Positions 1 through 10,749 of a DNA stretch of 64,000 nucleotides are shown piece by piece; positions within the stretch are counted from its first letter, which is position 1, and the number at the start of each line of letters is the position of its first letter. The position numbers and the translations under genes are program-made. Source of the stretch: Tricholomella constricta (Eukaryota; Basidiomycota; Agaricomycetes; Agaricales; Lyophyllaceae); assembly GCA_013368375.1 (NCBI GenBank), contig JAACJP010000002.1, positions 1,860,001 through 1,924,000 of the forward strand. Direction: 5' to 3'. The notes under the pieces were generated by a model. That model was not told where the DNA came from. It was given only the letters and a program-made list of their open reading frames with translations, and searched no databases.

Positions 1-1848
1 CGTAGGCCCCCGTCTGGCCACAATCCATCCCGCCACTGCTTCCCGGAACGTGGACCTCGCTAGGATGCTACACGTGAGCAGTGACACAATACTGGCCTTT
101 TTCTCGTTTGTGATCATTCGAATGGGAATGCGATTAGCGACATTTCCACTTCGCGGACGCTAGCCGCGACCTTTACAAGCTCGGACAACATGACGGTCGA
201 GTCTTGCATCGGTTTCTGCGATAACCTGGGGTACAACTATGCTGGTGTGGAATTTGGCAGTACGTCCCATGTTTACTTGTGTGCTTCTCGAGCAAAGGGC
301 TCATATGGATATGGTCTTGTCAGGGGTAAGAACAACACTCCCTTAACGCATCCTGTCATTCTGACGTATGATTCAAACTTCGTTTCGATTCCATTACACT
401 TTCATGCATCCGCGTACACTCGTAGGAATGTTGTGCGTCATCGCCCTGTACCTTCCCCTCCGAATACCTTTGGTTAATTGCTCTACCACCTAGATTGCGA
501 CTCGACCATCCAAATTCCCGGAGAGCCCACCGCGCTGAGTGACTGCAACTTCGGGTGTAACGGCGATCCGACTGAGTCCTGTGGGTCATCTGGCCGCATT
601 AACCTGCTGTACAACGGGGAGCCGAGTCCAACGCTCGTGCCGAACGTGTCGAACGTTAATGGCGATACCTGGACATACCAGGGGTGCTTCACGTATGTAC
701 ACTTTTGTCCATCTTTCCAGTCGTCAGGGTCCCTGCTTACAGTCATGGTGGAAATAGGGATTCGACGAATCAACGCACGCTAACAGCCCCCGTCAACATT
801 CCGGGGGGAGTTACTGCAGAGTCATGTACGGCAGCGTGCCAGTCTTTGGGCGGCTACACGTACGCTGGAATGGAAATCGGACACGAATGCTGTAAGTCCG
901 GGCTCCCTCTGCGCACCAAGGAGCCATGAACCTAAATCGAACCCTCCGAACCAAAGGGTGCGACAACGCGATTAATCCACCCACTCAGCGTGTGTCGGAC
1001 AACGACTGCCGCATGGTGTGCTCAGCGAACCACGCGGAGTACTGCGGGAATACGAATCGCCTTGCCGTGTATCGCTTTGCGTCCTCGGGGGAGCCTTCAG
1101 GACCACAGCCATGTTTGTCCAAGGATGTAGCGAACTTTACGCTCGTCGCTGCGTACAAAAATCCACCCACAAGCGGGCCGACCACGGTCAAGCTCAAGGT
1201 CGTCCTCGCTGAGCTCGTACCCAACGTCGTCTGGGCAGTCCTTTCGGTGCGTTTCCACGGTCTTGGGCTGGGGGAATTCCAATGCTCACCTGCTCGCTGC
1301 TTGTCTTCGCTTCTCATCAATCGAACCAAAACTCTGGACTCGTCGGCACAAATAGGCGTGTCCCACATGCTGCTCGGAATGGCCGTACTTCTCTCTGCAG
1401 GACTCCGTGTTCTTCCCCCGTTCGCCGTCGAACCCTACCCTGCACGCGTCCTCGACAGCACCGGGCGACGGCGAGTCGCCCAACTTTGTGTCCTCGAACC
1501 CGGCATTCCCCGGGGTCCAGGCGTATTGCACCATGGTCAGTCCCGTTTATGGCTTCGTCTTCCCGATGTCGGGAGACCTCCACCAAAGCGTGATTGCTGA
1601 CGTTATGCCCTCTTCTTTCTCTTTCCTGATCACTCTTCATGATCAATGATTTACTCTTCGGGATATAGGAAGACCCAACGAATGGTCCGCCGGTGTTGGC
1701 GTTCGGGGGCAAGGCGGACGCATTCTCGCTGTGCGGCAATTTGACTGCGAATGGCAGATTGGATGTGGTGTATTCGCCGGTGACGGGGCATCCCCACTAT
1801 ACCCTCGACAGTTGTAGTCCGATCACGATACAAGTCATCACTGGGTAG
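1..1848 (+). CDS. WSC-domain secreted/cell-wall protein, 5' end missing
   Basis: Partial gene entering from the left edge. Spliced exons give two WSC carbohydrate-binding modules: one around 150-640 (ESCIGFCDNLGYNYAGVEFG, then after introns DCNFGCNGDPTESCG), one around 670-1080 (WTYQGCF, ESCTAACQSLGGYTYAGMEI, VSDNDCRMVCSANHAEYCG). Each shows the usual Gly-Cys-Phe start, regularly spaced Cys and the closing Cys-Gly. A C-terminal module follows (NFTLVAAYKNPP near 1130, VPNVVWAVLS near 1215, then 1402-1590 and 1673-1848), ending PHYTLDSCSPITIQVITG and stop at 1846. This module is common after WSC repeats in agaricomycetes. WSC modules bind wall glucans, so an extracellular or wall role is inferred. 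At least six short introns are needed. Signal peptide and start lie outside the window. Confidence 0.8.
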
Positions 1849-2475
1849 GGGGCCCTGCTTCTGTGGGAGGGATGGTGAAAAGCCTGAATTTGGATCCGAA
1901 TCGACGTCAAAAAGGCACGACTAGTCAGTCTGTACTTATTACTTATACCCACTTTGCCTTTTGCTTTTTTTATTATTACTTCTCTTTCTCGCTTGTCTAC
2001 TTGTAATAATGGGGAAGAATCAAGGAGGAGGCATCGATTGTAGATTTGATATCACACTCCTGATGGCCCATGCCTACCCACCTTACATTTGCATGAGGGC
2101 CACCAACGAGGAGACAACGCCAGCAAGTTCCGCGTGCTCGAGCCCTCCAGATGACGGATCCCCGCTGGAACTCCAGAGGTACCCGCATCAAGCTCCCTTG
2201 CAATTGCCTAAACCGTCCTAGCCAGCTGGAATATCCATGATGCATCCCGGCAAGTTCTGGAACAATTGGTTACCCCACATTTCCTATCCCACCCACTGCG
2301 GGCGGTAGAATTGTGCTCCCTATTTCCCCGCAGCGGCACCGGCAACCGATCATCCTCGCCGATCATGCCTGAACCCGTACCCAAGTATGCCGCTGTTATT
2401 TATGTTTCACGCGCTATACTCGACTGGCTGCTGACTTTCTCCCTGCCTCGCCTTCTGACTACTCCCGCCTTCCTG
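1849..2475. other. Intergenic: 3' flank of WSC gene and 5' flank of carnitine acetyltransferase
   Basis: No gene seen. A pyrimidine-rich tract (1955-2000) may belong to the 3' end of the WSC gene. An open frame runs from an ATG at 2266 into the next gene, so an N-terminal extension of that enzyme cannot be excluded. Confidence 0.5.
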
Positions 2476-5400
2476 ATGTCGAATCCTGTCACCAATTTCG
2501 AATCCAGCCCCCCCGCAAATCGCACGTTTGCATACCAGGACAAGCTCCCGAAGCTCCCGATCCCGCCGCTTGAAGACACCTGCGAGCGGTATCTGCGGGC
2601 ACTGGAGGGCTTGCAAGACGAGAGGGAGCATGCGCAGACCAAAGAGGCCGTTCGAGACTTTTTGATGAACGACGGCCCGAAGATACAGGAGAAGCTGAAG
2701 GATTGGGCAAGCAGGAAGGACAGGTGTGATTGGCTCGATTGCGATACGAGTTCTGATGTACTGATTCTGGGCGCCTTCCAGCTACATCGAGGACTTCTGG
2801 TGCGGGTCGCCTCTTTACTGATCGACTTGCGATCGTGCTGATCCTTCTGCGTAACAGGTATGAATCATACCTGTCGCTCACCGACCCGGTGGTGCTCGCC
2901 CTCAATCCGTTCTTCGTGCTCGAGTACGTTGCATCTACTTCCACATCCATGTTCAAGTATCCATTGCAATACGCAGGAACGACCCCACGCCGGACCGTGG
3001 TGCCCAGCTTCCCCGGGCAGCCTCGCTCGTCATCTCGTCTTTGGGTTTTATACATGATCTTCGTGCTGGGCTTCTCCAGCCGGACACGGTGCGTGGGACG
3101 CCCCTGGATATGGAGCAATACAAGAGGCTTTTCGGAACTTCAAGGATACCAACCGAGGTTTGCTCAATTCCTATGAGTATGTATTCCTTCTGGCTACTGA
3201 CGACAGATCCCGAAATGTACAGAGGGGGTGTGTCATGGATACAAAGGAAAATTCGAACCATATCGTCGTGCTGCGTCGAGGCCAATTCTGTGCGTCATCA
3301 TGAGCACATATATGCCACGACCGCCTCTGACATTCTTTCCCTGCTCTAGATTGGTTTGATGTGTTAGACGAGGACAATCTACCCGTCCTGACCGAACGAG
3401 AAGTCCTGCGGAACCTCCAAGCAATCGTCAGCGATGCCGACAAAACAAATAGATCAGAGGTACGTCATCCATTCCCCATTTATCCGCCTCACAGCCCCAC
3501 ACTCCTTCGCAGGTCGCACGCGGAGCTGTCGGCGTCCTTTCAACGGAAAATCGCAAGATATGGTCAAAGCTTCGGGGAAAGCTCGCCAGCGACCGACACA
3601 ATGCCTCATGCCTGGAAATCGTCGATGATGCCCTGTTTGTTGTGTGTCTAGACGACACCGCCCCAGAAAACGTCGGGGATCTGTGCAGCAACTTTTTATG
3701 TGGGACGTATGCCTTGGATGGAGGTGAACAGGTTGGGACGTGTACGAATCGATGGTACGACAAGGTATATATCATCTCGACTTTTGTTCCGCAAACTATG
3801 TTGACTGACCCCTCGTTAGCTCCAAATCATCGTATGCGCGGACGGTGCCGCGGGCATCAACTTTGAGCACACTGGTGTTGACGGGCACACCGTCCTCAGG
3901 TACCAACCTATTCCAATTGTGTCAGCTGTGGACGCTTATCTCATTCTTGATCAGGTTCGCCGCAGACATCTTCACCGAAGGCCTCATGCTTCTCGCGCGT
4001 TCCATCAACCCAACCGCGCCCACGCTGTTCCACGCAACCCTCTCCCCGCACGCCAAGGCCTACAAGCCCAAGCACTCCCCGCGCCTCGCCTCCGCCTCCG
4101 CCTCGCCCTCGCACGACACCATCGACACGACGCCCAAGAAGCTGGAGTGGAAGATGTCGCCGGAGCTGCGCGTCGGCGTGCGCTTCGCCGAAACGCGCAT
4201 CAGCGCTTTGATCTGCCAGAACGAGTGCCAGGCGCTCGAGTTCAAGGGCTACGGCAAGAACTTCATCACCAGCCACGGGTTCAGCCCGGACGCGTTCGTG
4301 CAGATGGCGTTCCAGGCGGCGTATTTCGGGCTGTATGGGAGGACGGAGTGTACGTACGAGCCGGCTATGACCAAGTCCTTCTTGCATGGCCGCACGGAGG
4401 CGATACGGACGGTGCAGCCTGAGAGTGTGAATTTCACCAAGGTGCGTGAGGGTGGTGGTCCATGATTGCTCGGGCTCTCATATTTCTGCTGCACAGACAT
4501 TTTTCTCTGATGCGCCTGCGACGCAGAAGGTCGCCGCGCTCCGTCAAGCGTGCGAACGGCACTCTAAACTGACCAGGGAGTGCAGCCAGGGTCTTGGTCA
4601 AGACCGGTTTGTCTCCTTCCTTCCTTCCCCCCCCCCTTCATATCCATCCCTGACACGGCCCCATGCAACAGACACCTCTACGCGCTCTACTGCCTCCTCC
4701 AGCGGCAGATCTCAGGCAACCTCGATCCCGCCCCCAACGACCCGGCGCCAACAGGCCCCATCGCGAACAAGATGCCCCCGATCTTCACAGACGCAGGCTG
4801 GGAGACCCTCGGCACCTCGATCCTCTCCACCTCGAACTGCGGGAACCCCGCCCTGCGCCTCTTCGGGTTCGGCCCCGTCGCGGCGGACGGGTATGGCATC
4901 GGGTACATCATCAAAGAGGATCGGCTTTCAGTGTACGTCCCCCCCCTCTCCCCCCCCCAATTTCCTCTTCTCTCTTCTGGATATGCTTCCCCCCTTTATT
5001 CCCGTTCCCTTTTTTTCTCGCTCTTGGTGTGTTGTGGGTGGGTGGACCATGGCTGATCACGCGCTGATTTTGTTTAGATGTGCGTCGTCGAAGCACTTGC
5101 AGACCCGACGGTTCCTGGATACGCTACAGGGATACCTGGTCGACGTCCAGCGGCTGCTGATCCAGCTGCACCGCTCCGCGAACGAGCGGCCCGCGCCGTT
5201 CGTCGACCACCTGGGCGTGCTCCGCGACTCGAAGACGGGCCGGCCCATCAATGGGTACCATTCGGAGGACTCGAACTCTGATACGGAGGAGTTTACGATG
5301 CGTGAGTTTTGGGCTCCCGGTTTCAGTTTCCGGATTGTTCGTCGTTTGGTTTGGTTGTTGATTGTTTTTGACTAGCGGGATACTCGTTCTTTGATAGTGG

Positions 5401-5540
5401 AGACGTGGAGCTGCTTGGACATAGGAAGAAGTCGGCACATTCGGATGTTGGTGAGTGTTTTGTGGGATCCTTGTTGGTGATCTTGATTATTTACCTTCTA
5501 TCGGATGACAGGCAAAGTCATACCCCTCGCGGAATATTGA
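2476..5540 (+). CDS. Carnitine O-acetyltransferase (choline/carnitine acyltransferase family)
   Basis: Transfers acetyl groups between CoA and carnitine, moving acetyl units between peroxisome or cytosol and mitochondrion. Seen in order: N-terminal signature KLPKLPIPPLEDTCERYL (2551-2600), MEQYKRLFGTSRIPTE (about 3110-3160), VVCLDDTAPENVGDL, the catalytic-His segment GINFEHTGVDGHTVLR (3850-3960, split by an intron), SHGFSPDAFVQMAFQAAYF, GRTECTYEPAMTKSFLHGRT with the conserved Arg/Thr of the carnitine site, and the C-terminal FGFGPVAADGYGIGY. About ten introns; the last exon is tiny (GKVIPLAEY, stop 5538). Start chosen at MSNPVTNFE (2476); in-frame ATGs at 2266 and 2365 could add a leader. No SKL-type peroxisomal tail is present, so mitochondrial or cytosolic location is more likely, but this is inference. 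Confidence 0.9.
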
Positions 5541-6221
5541 AATGTGGTGGGATTATAGTTCATCTATAAAATAATCTAAGAAGGGTGTTTATGCATATGT
5601 AAAAAAAAATGGTACCTTTTTCGACACGCTATTTTGTGTTGTAATATGAATTGTTATATCACGGCTCGAAGTGTTGTTTGAGTGGCGCAAACAAATAGAA
5701 CTTGAAAGAGTAGAATTCTTTCACGTACCTGCGAACACGATTTATGGCGAGCGCATCTCGTATATTAAGGTCGTTTTCAAAGTTAAAGAATCGTGGAGAC
5801 TTTATGACTGAGCTTGCAATCGAGAACCTGCTTGGTACAGCCAATGAAAGAAGCGAATAACGGAGACCGTAATGCGAGGTTGTAAAAGAATCGCGTACAT
5901 CCGAAAAATCGTACGAGATGGGACTTAGGAGGCCGATGATGAGCACGTTCGATCATTGACGAACGGCTCGGAGCGCCTCGAAATCTAGAGTGGCTGAAGT
6001 AAAAGTCTTTTTTCGGGTGATGGTCCGTAGAAGCGAGTCCAGAGCCGCGTGTGCACCCATGATATACATGATACACACCTGTTAGTTGCAAGGGGACACA
6101 GTAGAAGGCGGACGCGGTGGGTGTGTTCCGGAAGGCAAAGGATGAACATTTCAAGAGGAACATCAGCAATCGAATCGTTATTGTGTGGAACGACGACCCG
6201 GAAATTATCATCGTCCTGCAG
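5541..6221. other. Intergenic, AT-rich 3' flank
   Basis: Contains the end of the acetyltransferase transcript and no gene I can support. A minus-strand open frame at 5783-6211 has no recognisable domain or splice structure. Confidence 0.5.
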
Positions 6222-6346
6222 CAGCCCAGGGACTCCTTTCAGTTTAGATAACAATTTCATTAGATCTAGAGGTCGCTTTTCGGAACCCAACATCTCCAGA
6301 ACCCGCGCAGCTGCATATCCAGCATGGATGACAGTAGCAGAACAAT

Positions 6347-6439
6347 GACTTGCGTGGTGTAATGGCAACCCACCTGCGCCATATCAACGAGTCATTGCAT
6401 CCCGCCGCAGGAGTTCCCTGTTCGACTCGGGGCCAAGTC
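6347..6439 (+). tRNA. tRNA-like gene, unit 1 (CAT-type loop, intron, imperfect)
   Basis: A-box-like TGGTGTAATGGCAACC and a perfect T arm apart from one base (CCCTG TTCGACT CGGGG) indicate an RNA polymerase III tRNA-type unit. GACTTG pairs with CAAGTC as acceptor but position 7 does not pair. CCTGC/GCAGG can form the anticodon stem around GCCATA plus an insert, which places CAT at the anticodon, though position 33 would be C. The D stem is poor. It may be a tRNA pseudogene. Confidence 0.45.
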
Positions 6440-6657
6440 ATTCCCCCGCTCATAACAATTTCTTTTTCGACTGCTCAGATTTTAAGCCTTTTAGGCCTCA
6501 GGAGCTGGGGAAGAGTGCAGACCCGGAATTTAACATTTTTAGCGCAGGGACTCCTTTCAGTTTAGAAGATAATTCCATCAGAGCTCGCTTTCCGGAACCC
6601 AGACAACTCCAGAGCGCGCGCAACTCCGTATCCAGTATGGATGACGAGTAGAACAAC

Positions 6658-6752
6658 GACTTACGTGGTGCAATGGAAAGCCACCTGCGCCATATCCGGA
6701 GTAATGATTTCATACCGCCGCAGGAGTTCCCCGTTCGACTCGGGGCCAAGTC
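6658..6752 (+). tRNA. tRNA-like gene, unit 2
   Basis: Same layout as unit 1, with GACTTAC at the 5' end and a perfect T arm CCCCG TTCGACT CGGGG. Insert in the anticodon loop differs from unit 1. Confidence 0.45.
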
Positions 6753-6959
6753 ATTTCCCAGACATGCTTGAGTTCTTTTTCAACTGCTCAGTTTTCAGGC
6801 CTCGGGAGCTATGGAAGAGTGCAGACCCGGAAGTTATCATTTTTAGCGCAGGGACTCCCAGTTCAAATGATCAATTCATGAGAGCTCGCTTTCCGAAACC
6901 CAACAACTCCAGAGCGCGCGCAACTGCATATCTAGCATGCATGAGAGTAGTAGAACAAC

Positions 6960-7060
6960 GACTTGCCAGTGCGTGGTGTAATGGTAACCCACCTGTGCCA
7001 TATCGTAGTAATAGACATAATACCGCCGCAGGAGTTCCCCGTTTGACTCGGGGCCAAGTC
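6960..7060 (+). tRNA. tRNA-like gene, unit 3 (longest)
   Basis: Same layout, but an extra CCAGTG lies between the acceptor strand and the A box, and the T loop reads TTTGACT. Most likely to be non-functional. Confidence 0.35.
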
Positions 7061-7270
7061 ACTAAAGTTTACCAGGTACCTATTCTTTTTCAACTGCTCA
7101 GATTGTAGGCCTCAGGAGCTAGGGAAGAGTGCAGACCCGGAAGTTATCATTTTTAGCGCAGGGACTCCCAGTTCAGATGATCATTCCATCAGAGCTTGCT
7201 TTCCGGAACCCAGGAAGATCCAGAGCGCGCGCACCTGCACATCCAGCATGGATTTCAGTAGTAGAACAGT

Positions 7271-7365
7271 GACTTGCGTGGTGTAATGACAACCCACCTG
7301 CGCCATATCATAGTAATAGATATCATACCGCCGCAGGAGTTCCCCGTTCGATTCGGGGCCAAGTC
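7271..7365 (+). tRNA. tRNA-like gene, unit 4
   Basis: Same layout as unit 1, T arm CCCCG TTCGATT CGGGG. Insert in the loop resembles that of unit 3. Confidence 0.45.
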
Positions 7366-7570
7366 ATTTGCCGACTTGTGCTTAAGTTCTTTTTCAACTG
7401 TTCAGCTTTTAGGCCTCAGGAGCTAAGGAAGAGTACCCGGAATTTATCCTTTTTAGCGCAGGGACTCCCAGTTCAGATGATCATTCCATCAGAGCTTGCT
7501 TTCCGGAACCCAGGAAGATCCAGAGCGCGCGCACCTGCACATCCAGCATGGATTTCAGTAGTAGAACAGT

Positions 7571-7663
7571 GACTTGCGTGGTGTAATGGCAACCCACCTG
7601 CGCCATATCAAAGAGTCATTGCATCCCGCCGCAGGAGTTCCCCGTTCAACTCGGGGCCAAGTC
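7571..7663 (+). tRNA. tRNA-like gene, unit 5
   Basis: Same layout. T loop reads TTCAACT. The loop insert resembles that of unit 1, while the upstream spacer is almost identical to unit 4, so the units have exchanged sequence. Confidence 0.45.
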
Positions 7664-7930
7664 ATTTGCCCCCTCGTGCGAATTCTTTTTTGACTGCTCA
7701 GATTTTAGGCCGCAGGAGCTGGGGATCCGCGGAAGAGAGCACAGTAAAGAAAAAGTAAGTACATCAGTGGGGTGGATTCAATTTGAAAGGTATATTGATG
7801 TGCGTGATCATGATCAAGTTGATCACAAACTGCCATCACAAAATTAAATTTGTTCGACTGCGCATTGGGACACACGGGCACTCGGGGGCGGCGATGGCAA
7901 AGAACCAGCTTACGGTTGCTCTTGGACTCC

Positions 7931-9054
7931 ATGATCTACAAGCCACTGATACCACCTGATCCCGACCTCGAGTCGAGTCCGCCTCCTCCGCCTCCTTTCG
8001 CGGCAGTAGCAGCACAACCCAGTACTGCCACTACTATCGAGGCTCCGACACCACATGCATGCCCGCGGTTCCCATCTCGGTCGCTCATCAGCATGAGCAT
8101 GGTCTCCTGTTTTCTCGCGACAGCAGCCTTCATCTCATCCCTCGCAGCGTTCTCAACGCGCACGGCATACGCGACGGCTCACAACGCGGCGGGCGCGCTT
8201 CTTACTGTGTCTTTCCACGTGTACATGTACCGCTCGGCGCAAAAGCATAAAGAACTGGGATCAGCGGGCCATGATGATAACCATGAACATGACGCCAATG
8301 CCAATACCAATGCCGATGTCAGCCCGGTGTTCGTGAAGAACCGCGACGTTGTGTTCATGTATCTCCAGGTCTCGCTCTGGGTGATGATATTCTACGTCGA
8401 TATTGCCTCGAGTTCGGCAAGGCATGCGGGGTCCGGAATGATTATGGCGGCGGTCTGGGCGGGGTTGGAGTGGGCAAAGCTGCTGTTCATTGCGCTGAAA
8501 TGCACGCGAGAGGTTTATCTCGTCGAATCGAGGACGCCCGATCCGTTGATAGAGCATGAAGGGACAGGCGAGGGCGAAATCGCTGAGCCTCGTTACACCT
8601 CGTACGTGCTGCAATTCAGGCCCATTCTGTTGATTGAAGCTGATCTCCCCGTTCTCGCAGAGCCCCGCGTCCGATGCTACTCATCTCATTCATCCTATGC
8701 ACGATCACAGCCATGATTTTCAGCTCCAGACCCTCCCCGCTCTCCCTCCTCAACCTCCTCGCATATCTCACCACCGCACCGCACCACATCGCGCTCTTCG
8801 TCGCCTCACTCAGATCTAGAAAATGTCAGGAAGGATCCCTTCTCGCGCGGCGCCCATCCTCTCTCCCCTACGCATCCTCCCTCGCCGCGCTCTGGTGTTG
8901 CGTCTTTGTGCTGGACGTGGTGGGACCCGTGAGCGCGAGGCTCTTCCAGAAAATCGTGTCGGGCATATTTGCAGGGGCGGAGTGTGGCGTGGTGGTGTTC
9001 CTCGCGGTTCGGTGTGTGTTGGAAAGCTTTAACGAGGGACGGATCAGGCTTTGA
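7931..9054 (+). CDS. Multi-pass membrane protein, basidiomycete hypothetical
   Basis: I do not recognise a named family. One 59-nt intron (8602-8660, GTACGT...CGCAG) joins two frames into 354 residues. After a Pro-rich N-terminus there are about six or seven hydrophobic spans: MVSCFLATAAFISSLAAF, NAAGALLTVSFHVYMY, VVFMYLQVSLWVMIFYVDIA, a span around WAGLEWAKLLFIAL, LLISFILCTITAMIF, LAALWCCVFVLDVVG and AECGVVVFLAVRCVL. A His/Asp/Asn-rich loop (HDDNHEHDANANTNAD) separates the second and third. Start at 7931; an in-frame ATG at 7850 is possible. A truncated inverted copy of its 3' exon lies at 49.2-49.5 kb. Confidence 0.65.
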
Positions 9055-9120
9055 TGAGGGGGAACCGTTCAACGCGGTAACGGTGGTGGGGCGCATACAT
9101 AGATCTGGGTATTCCTTGCA

Positions 9121-9515
9121 ATTGAGGGAGGGTGGGTTGTACGATAGTATGTACTTCTAAAACAAAGTTTGCGGATTTGATAACTTTGGTAGTTGATCTT
9201 AATCAGTGTGCAACTCTATATATTGGGCTTGGGGATGCCATATTAGGAAGGCCGTGTGGCGAAATGGCATCGCGTCTGACTACGATACTCATACTGCCCT
9301 CAGGAAAAGGCATTAGTCGGCATCAGGAGATTGCAGGTTCGACCCCTGCCCCGGTCATGTGGCAGAAGTATTGACTTGTTTTGCGTCCCATCCTTTTTTC
9401 TCTCTCTCTCTCTCTCTCTCTCAAGTCAGGATGAACCATTTCGGTTAATTGCAATAGGAGGGGGAGGGGTTTGTACGATGGTATGTGCTTTCAGAATTCA
9501 TGAATTTGATAAGTA
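9121..9515 (+). repeat. Short direct repeat bracketing the first tRNA-Arg
   Basis: About 60 bp at 9121-9185 (GGAGGGTGGGTTGTACGATA...GATTTGATAAC) recur imperfectly at 9450-9513 (GGAGGGGGAGGGGTTTGTAC...AATTTGATAAG), flanking tRNA-Arg copy 1 and a (CT)n run at 9401-9422. Confidence 0.6.
9250..9357 (+). tRNA. tRNA-Arg(ACG), intron-containing, copy 1
   Basis: GGCCGTG acceptor, D arm GCGA-AATGGCA-TCGC, anticodon stem TCTGA/TCAGG, loop CTACGA with anticodon ACG at 9282-9284, then an intron of about 36 nt after position 37, T arm GCAGG TTCGACC CCTGC, 3' acceptor CCCGGTC (one mispair with the 5' strand). Upstream TATATA at about 9218-9224 and a T run at 9394 fit a pol III gene. Confidence 0.8.
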
Positions 9516-10280
9516 CAGTTATTTCAAACGTTTTACGGCTGGGTGTAAAGCAGCTGTAAAACGATCTAAGGACCGATCTGGGGATCGGAGAGGGATCTCG
9601 CCTGGAGGAGCGAAAGCGAGCGTTGAAAGCGGCGACCACAGTCGGCAAATGTGAAGGACGACTGGCCCTGTGTTTGGCGGTTCCGAGCCGTGCCTGTTTT
9701 TCGGGTCGGTACATACTCCAGTCGGTGGCAAGAACCCTACGGACAACTCACGCGAATGGGTGGGGCGGCCGCTGGTGTGGAAGCAAGGTATCTGTATTTG
9801 AGTCGATGTACTATGGTAGATAGATACTCGAGTGGTATACTCGAGCACCCGCAATTACTATTGCCTCTCCACTAAATGTGCGCCGTGTAACCTGCCTCGA
9901 ACACACGCCGCCTCGCAGAATACGGCCATGCAATTCAAATGCAATTATTATATCTTCACACAAACATGCGCCGCGTGAACCTGCCCCGAAAACACGCCTT
10001 GCAGAATACGGTCATCTCAAGCTGCAGGTCATAGAAGTGCCTTTACCAGGCGTGCTTGAGGGAAATCGGAATCAATGCTCAAAGGCAGTCGAATTGGTGA
10101 TCCGAAGACGGCATGAGACGTTGTAAAGTTGTCGGGAGAGGCGAAGTCCCCGTTCAAACACAGTGGCTCGCTTTCGGGACCCTGCCTCTTACAGGGTGGG
10201 CTAGACACACTTGGGAGTGGCTGCTGGCAAAGGTGATTGTGCTACGTTCCGCTTCCCATTAGCAACCACTAGTCTTGATG
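9516..10280. other. Intergenic, left flank of the nuclease/recombinase module
   Basis: No gene recognised. It contains a short imperfect duplication: ATGTGCGCCGTGTAACCTGC near 9876 recurs as ATGCGCCGCGTGAACCTGC near 9964. Confidence 0.4.
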
Positions 10281-10406
10281 TGATTTACAGTGTGTGTTCG
10301 TTGGTACAGCGGACATTGGCGGACATGTCTTCACCCGATTTACATCGTATGCCAAGATCCCGGGCTGTAAATCAGGTGCGTAAATCAGCTGAATTACTGT
10401 AAACCA
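10281..10406. promoter_or_regulatory. Cluster of TGATTTACA / TGTAAATCA motifs
   Basis: Five copies in both orientations within 126 bp: TGATTTACA 10281, CGATTTACA 10336, TGTAAATCA 10366, GTAAATCA 10380, TGTAAACCA 10398. They lie 350-470 bp before the XPG-like gene. The 10380 copy is part of the candidate terminal repeat. A protein-binding or recombination site is inferred. Confidence 0.5.
10378..10387 (+). repeat. Candidate left terminal direct repeat GCGTAAATCA
   Basis: Perfect 10-bp match, same orientation, to 15691-15700. Both are preceded by CAGG at 1-3 bp spacing. Position just outside the two-gene module makes it a candidate crossover or target repeat. Confidence 0.45.
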
Positions 10407-10749
10407 AGGAGAAAAAAGTACTTTCGTCTACTTATGCCAGCCAAACGGCAACTTACCGCTTCACACCAGGTCGCGACGCGTCAAGGAACGTGAGCATCAC
10501 GTGAAGATCGGCGCCTGTTACGCGGGTGTAGCTACACTCGGCTCCAACATTCTCCACAGCGATCTCTTGCTCTACTCCGTCTGCTGGCACCATCACCTCT
10601 CAATCGGTCAACAGCTTTCTTGCTAACGGGACGAAGACTACATGCAAAATTATCGCAAATTTGGCGCTATCGACCACCTCTTGAAATGTGAGACTTTTTT
10701 CCGACAATTGCATGACGTTCAGGTCTCAACGTTCTCTCCACATCCCAAC

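Larger units (their letters stand above)
6222..7735 (+). repeat. Tandem array of five ~305-bp units, each with a tRNA-like gene
   Basis: Units share a spacer (start AGCGCAGGGACTCC, then TTCCGGAACCC, AGAGCGCGCGCA, GTAGAACA) followed by a tRNA-like sequence and a tail ending near TTTTAGGCCTCAGGAGCT. The tRNA-like segments start at 6347, 6658, 6960, 7271 and 7571, so the period is 300-311 bp. Spacers of units 4 and 5 are nearly identical, pointing to recent duplication or conversion. Confidence 0.85.

Noticed and set aside
3941..4387. Long minus and alternate plus frames opposite the carnitine acetyltransferase
   Set aside because: Shadows caused by GC-rich third positions of the real coding strand.
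5511..5540. Peroxisomal targeting tail on the carnitine acetyltransferase
   Set aside because: The spliced C-terminus is IPLAEY, not an SKL-type tripeptide.
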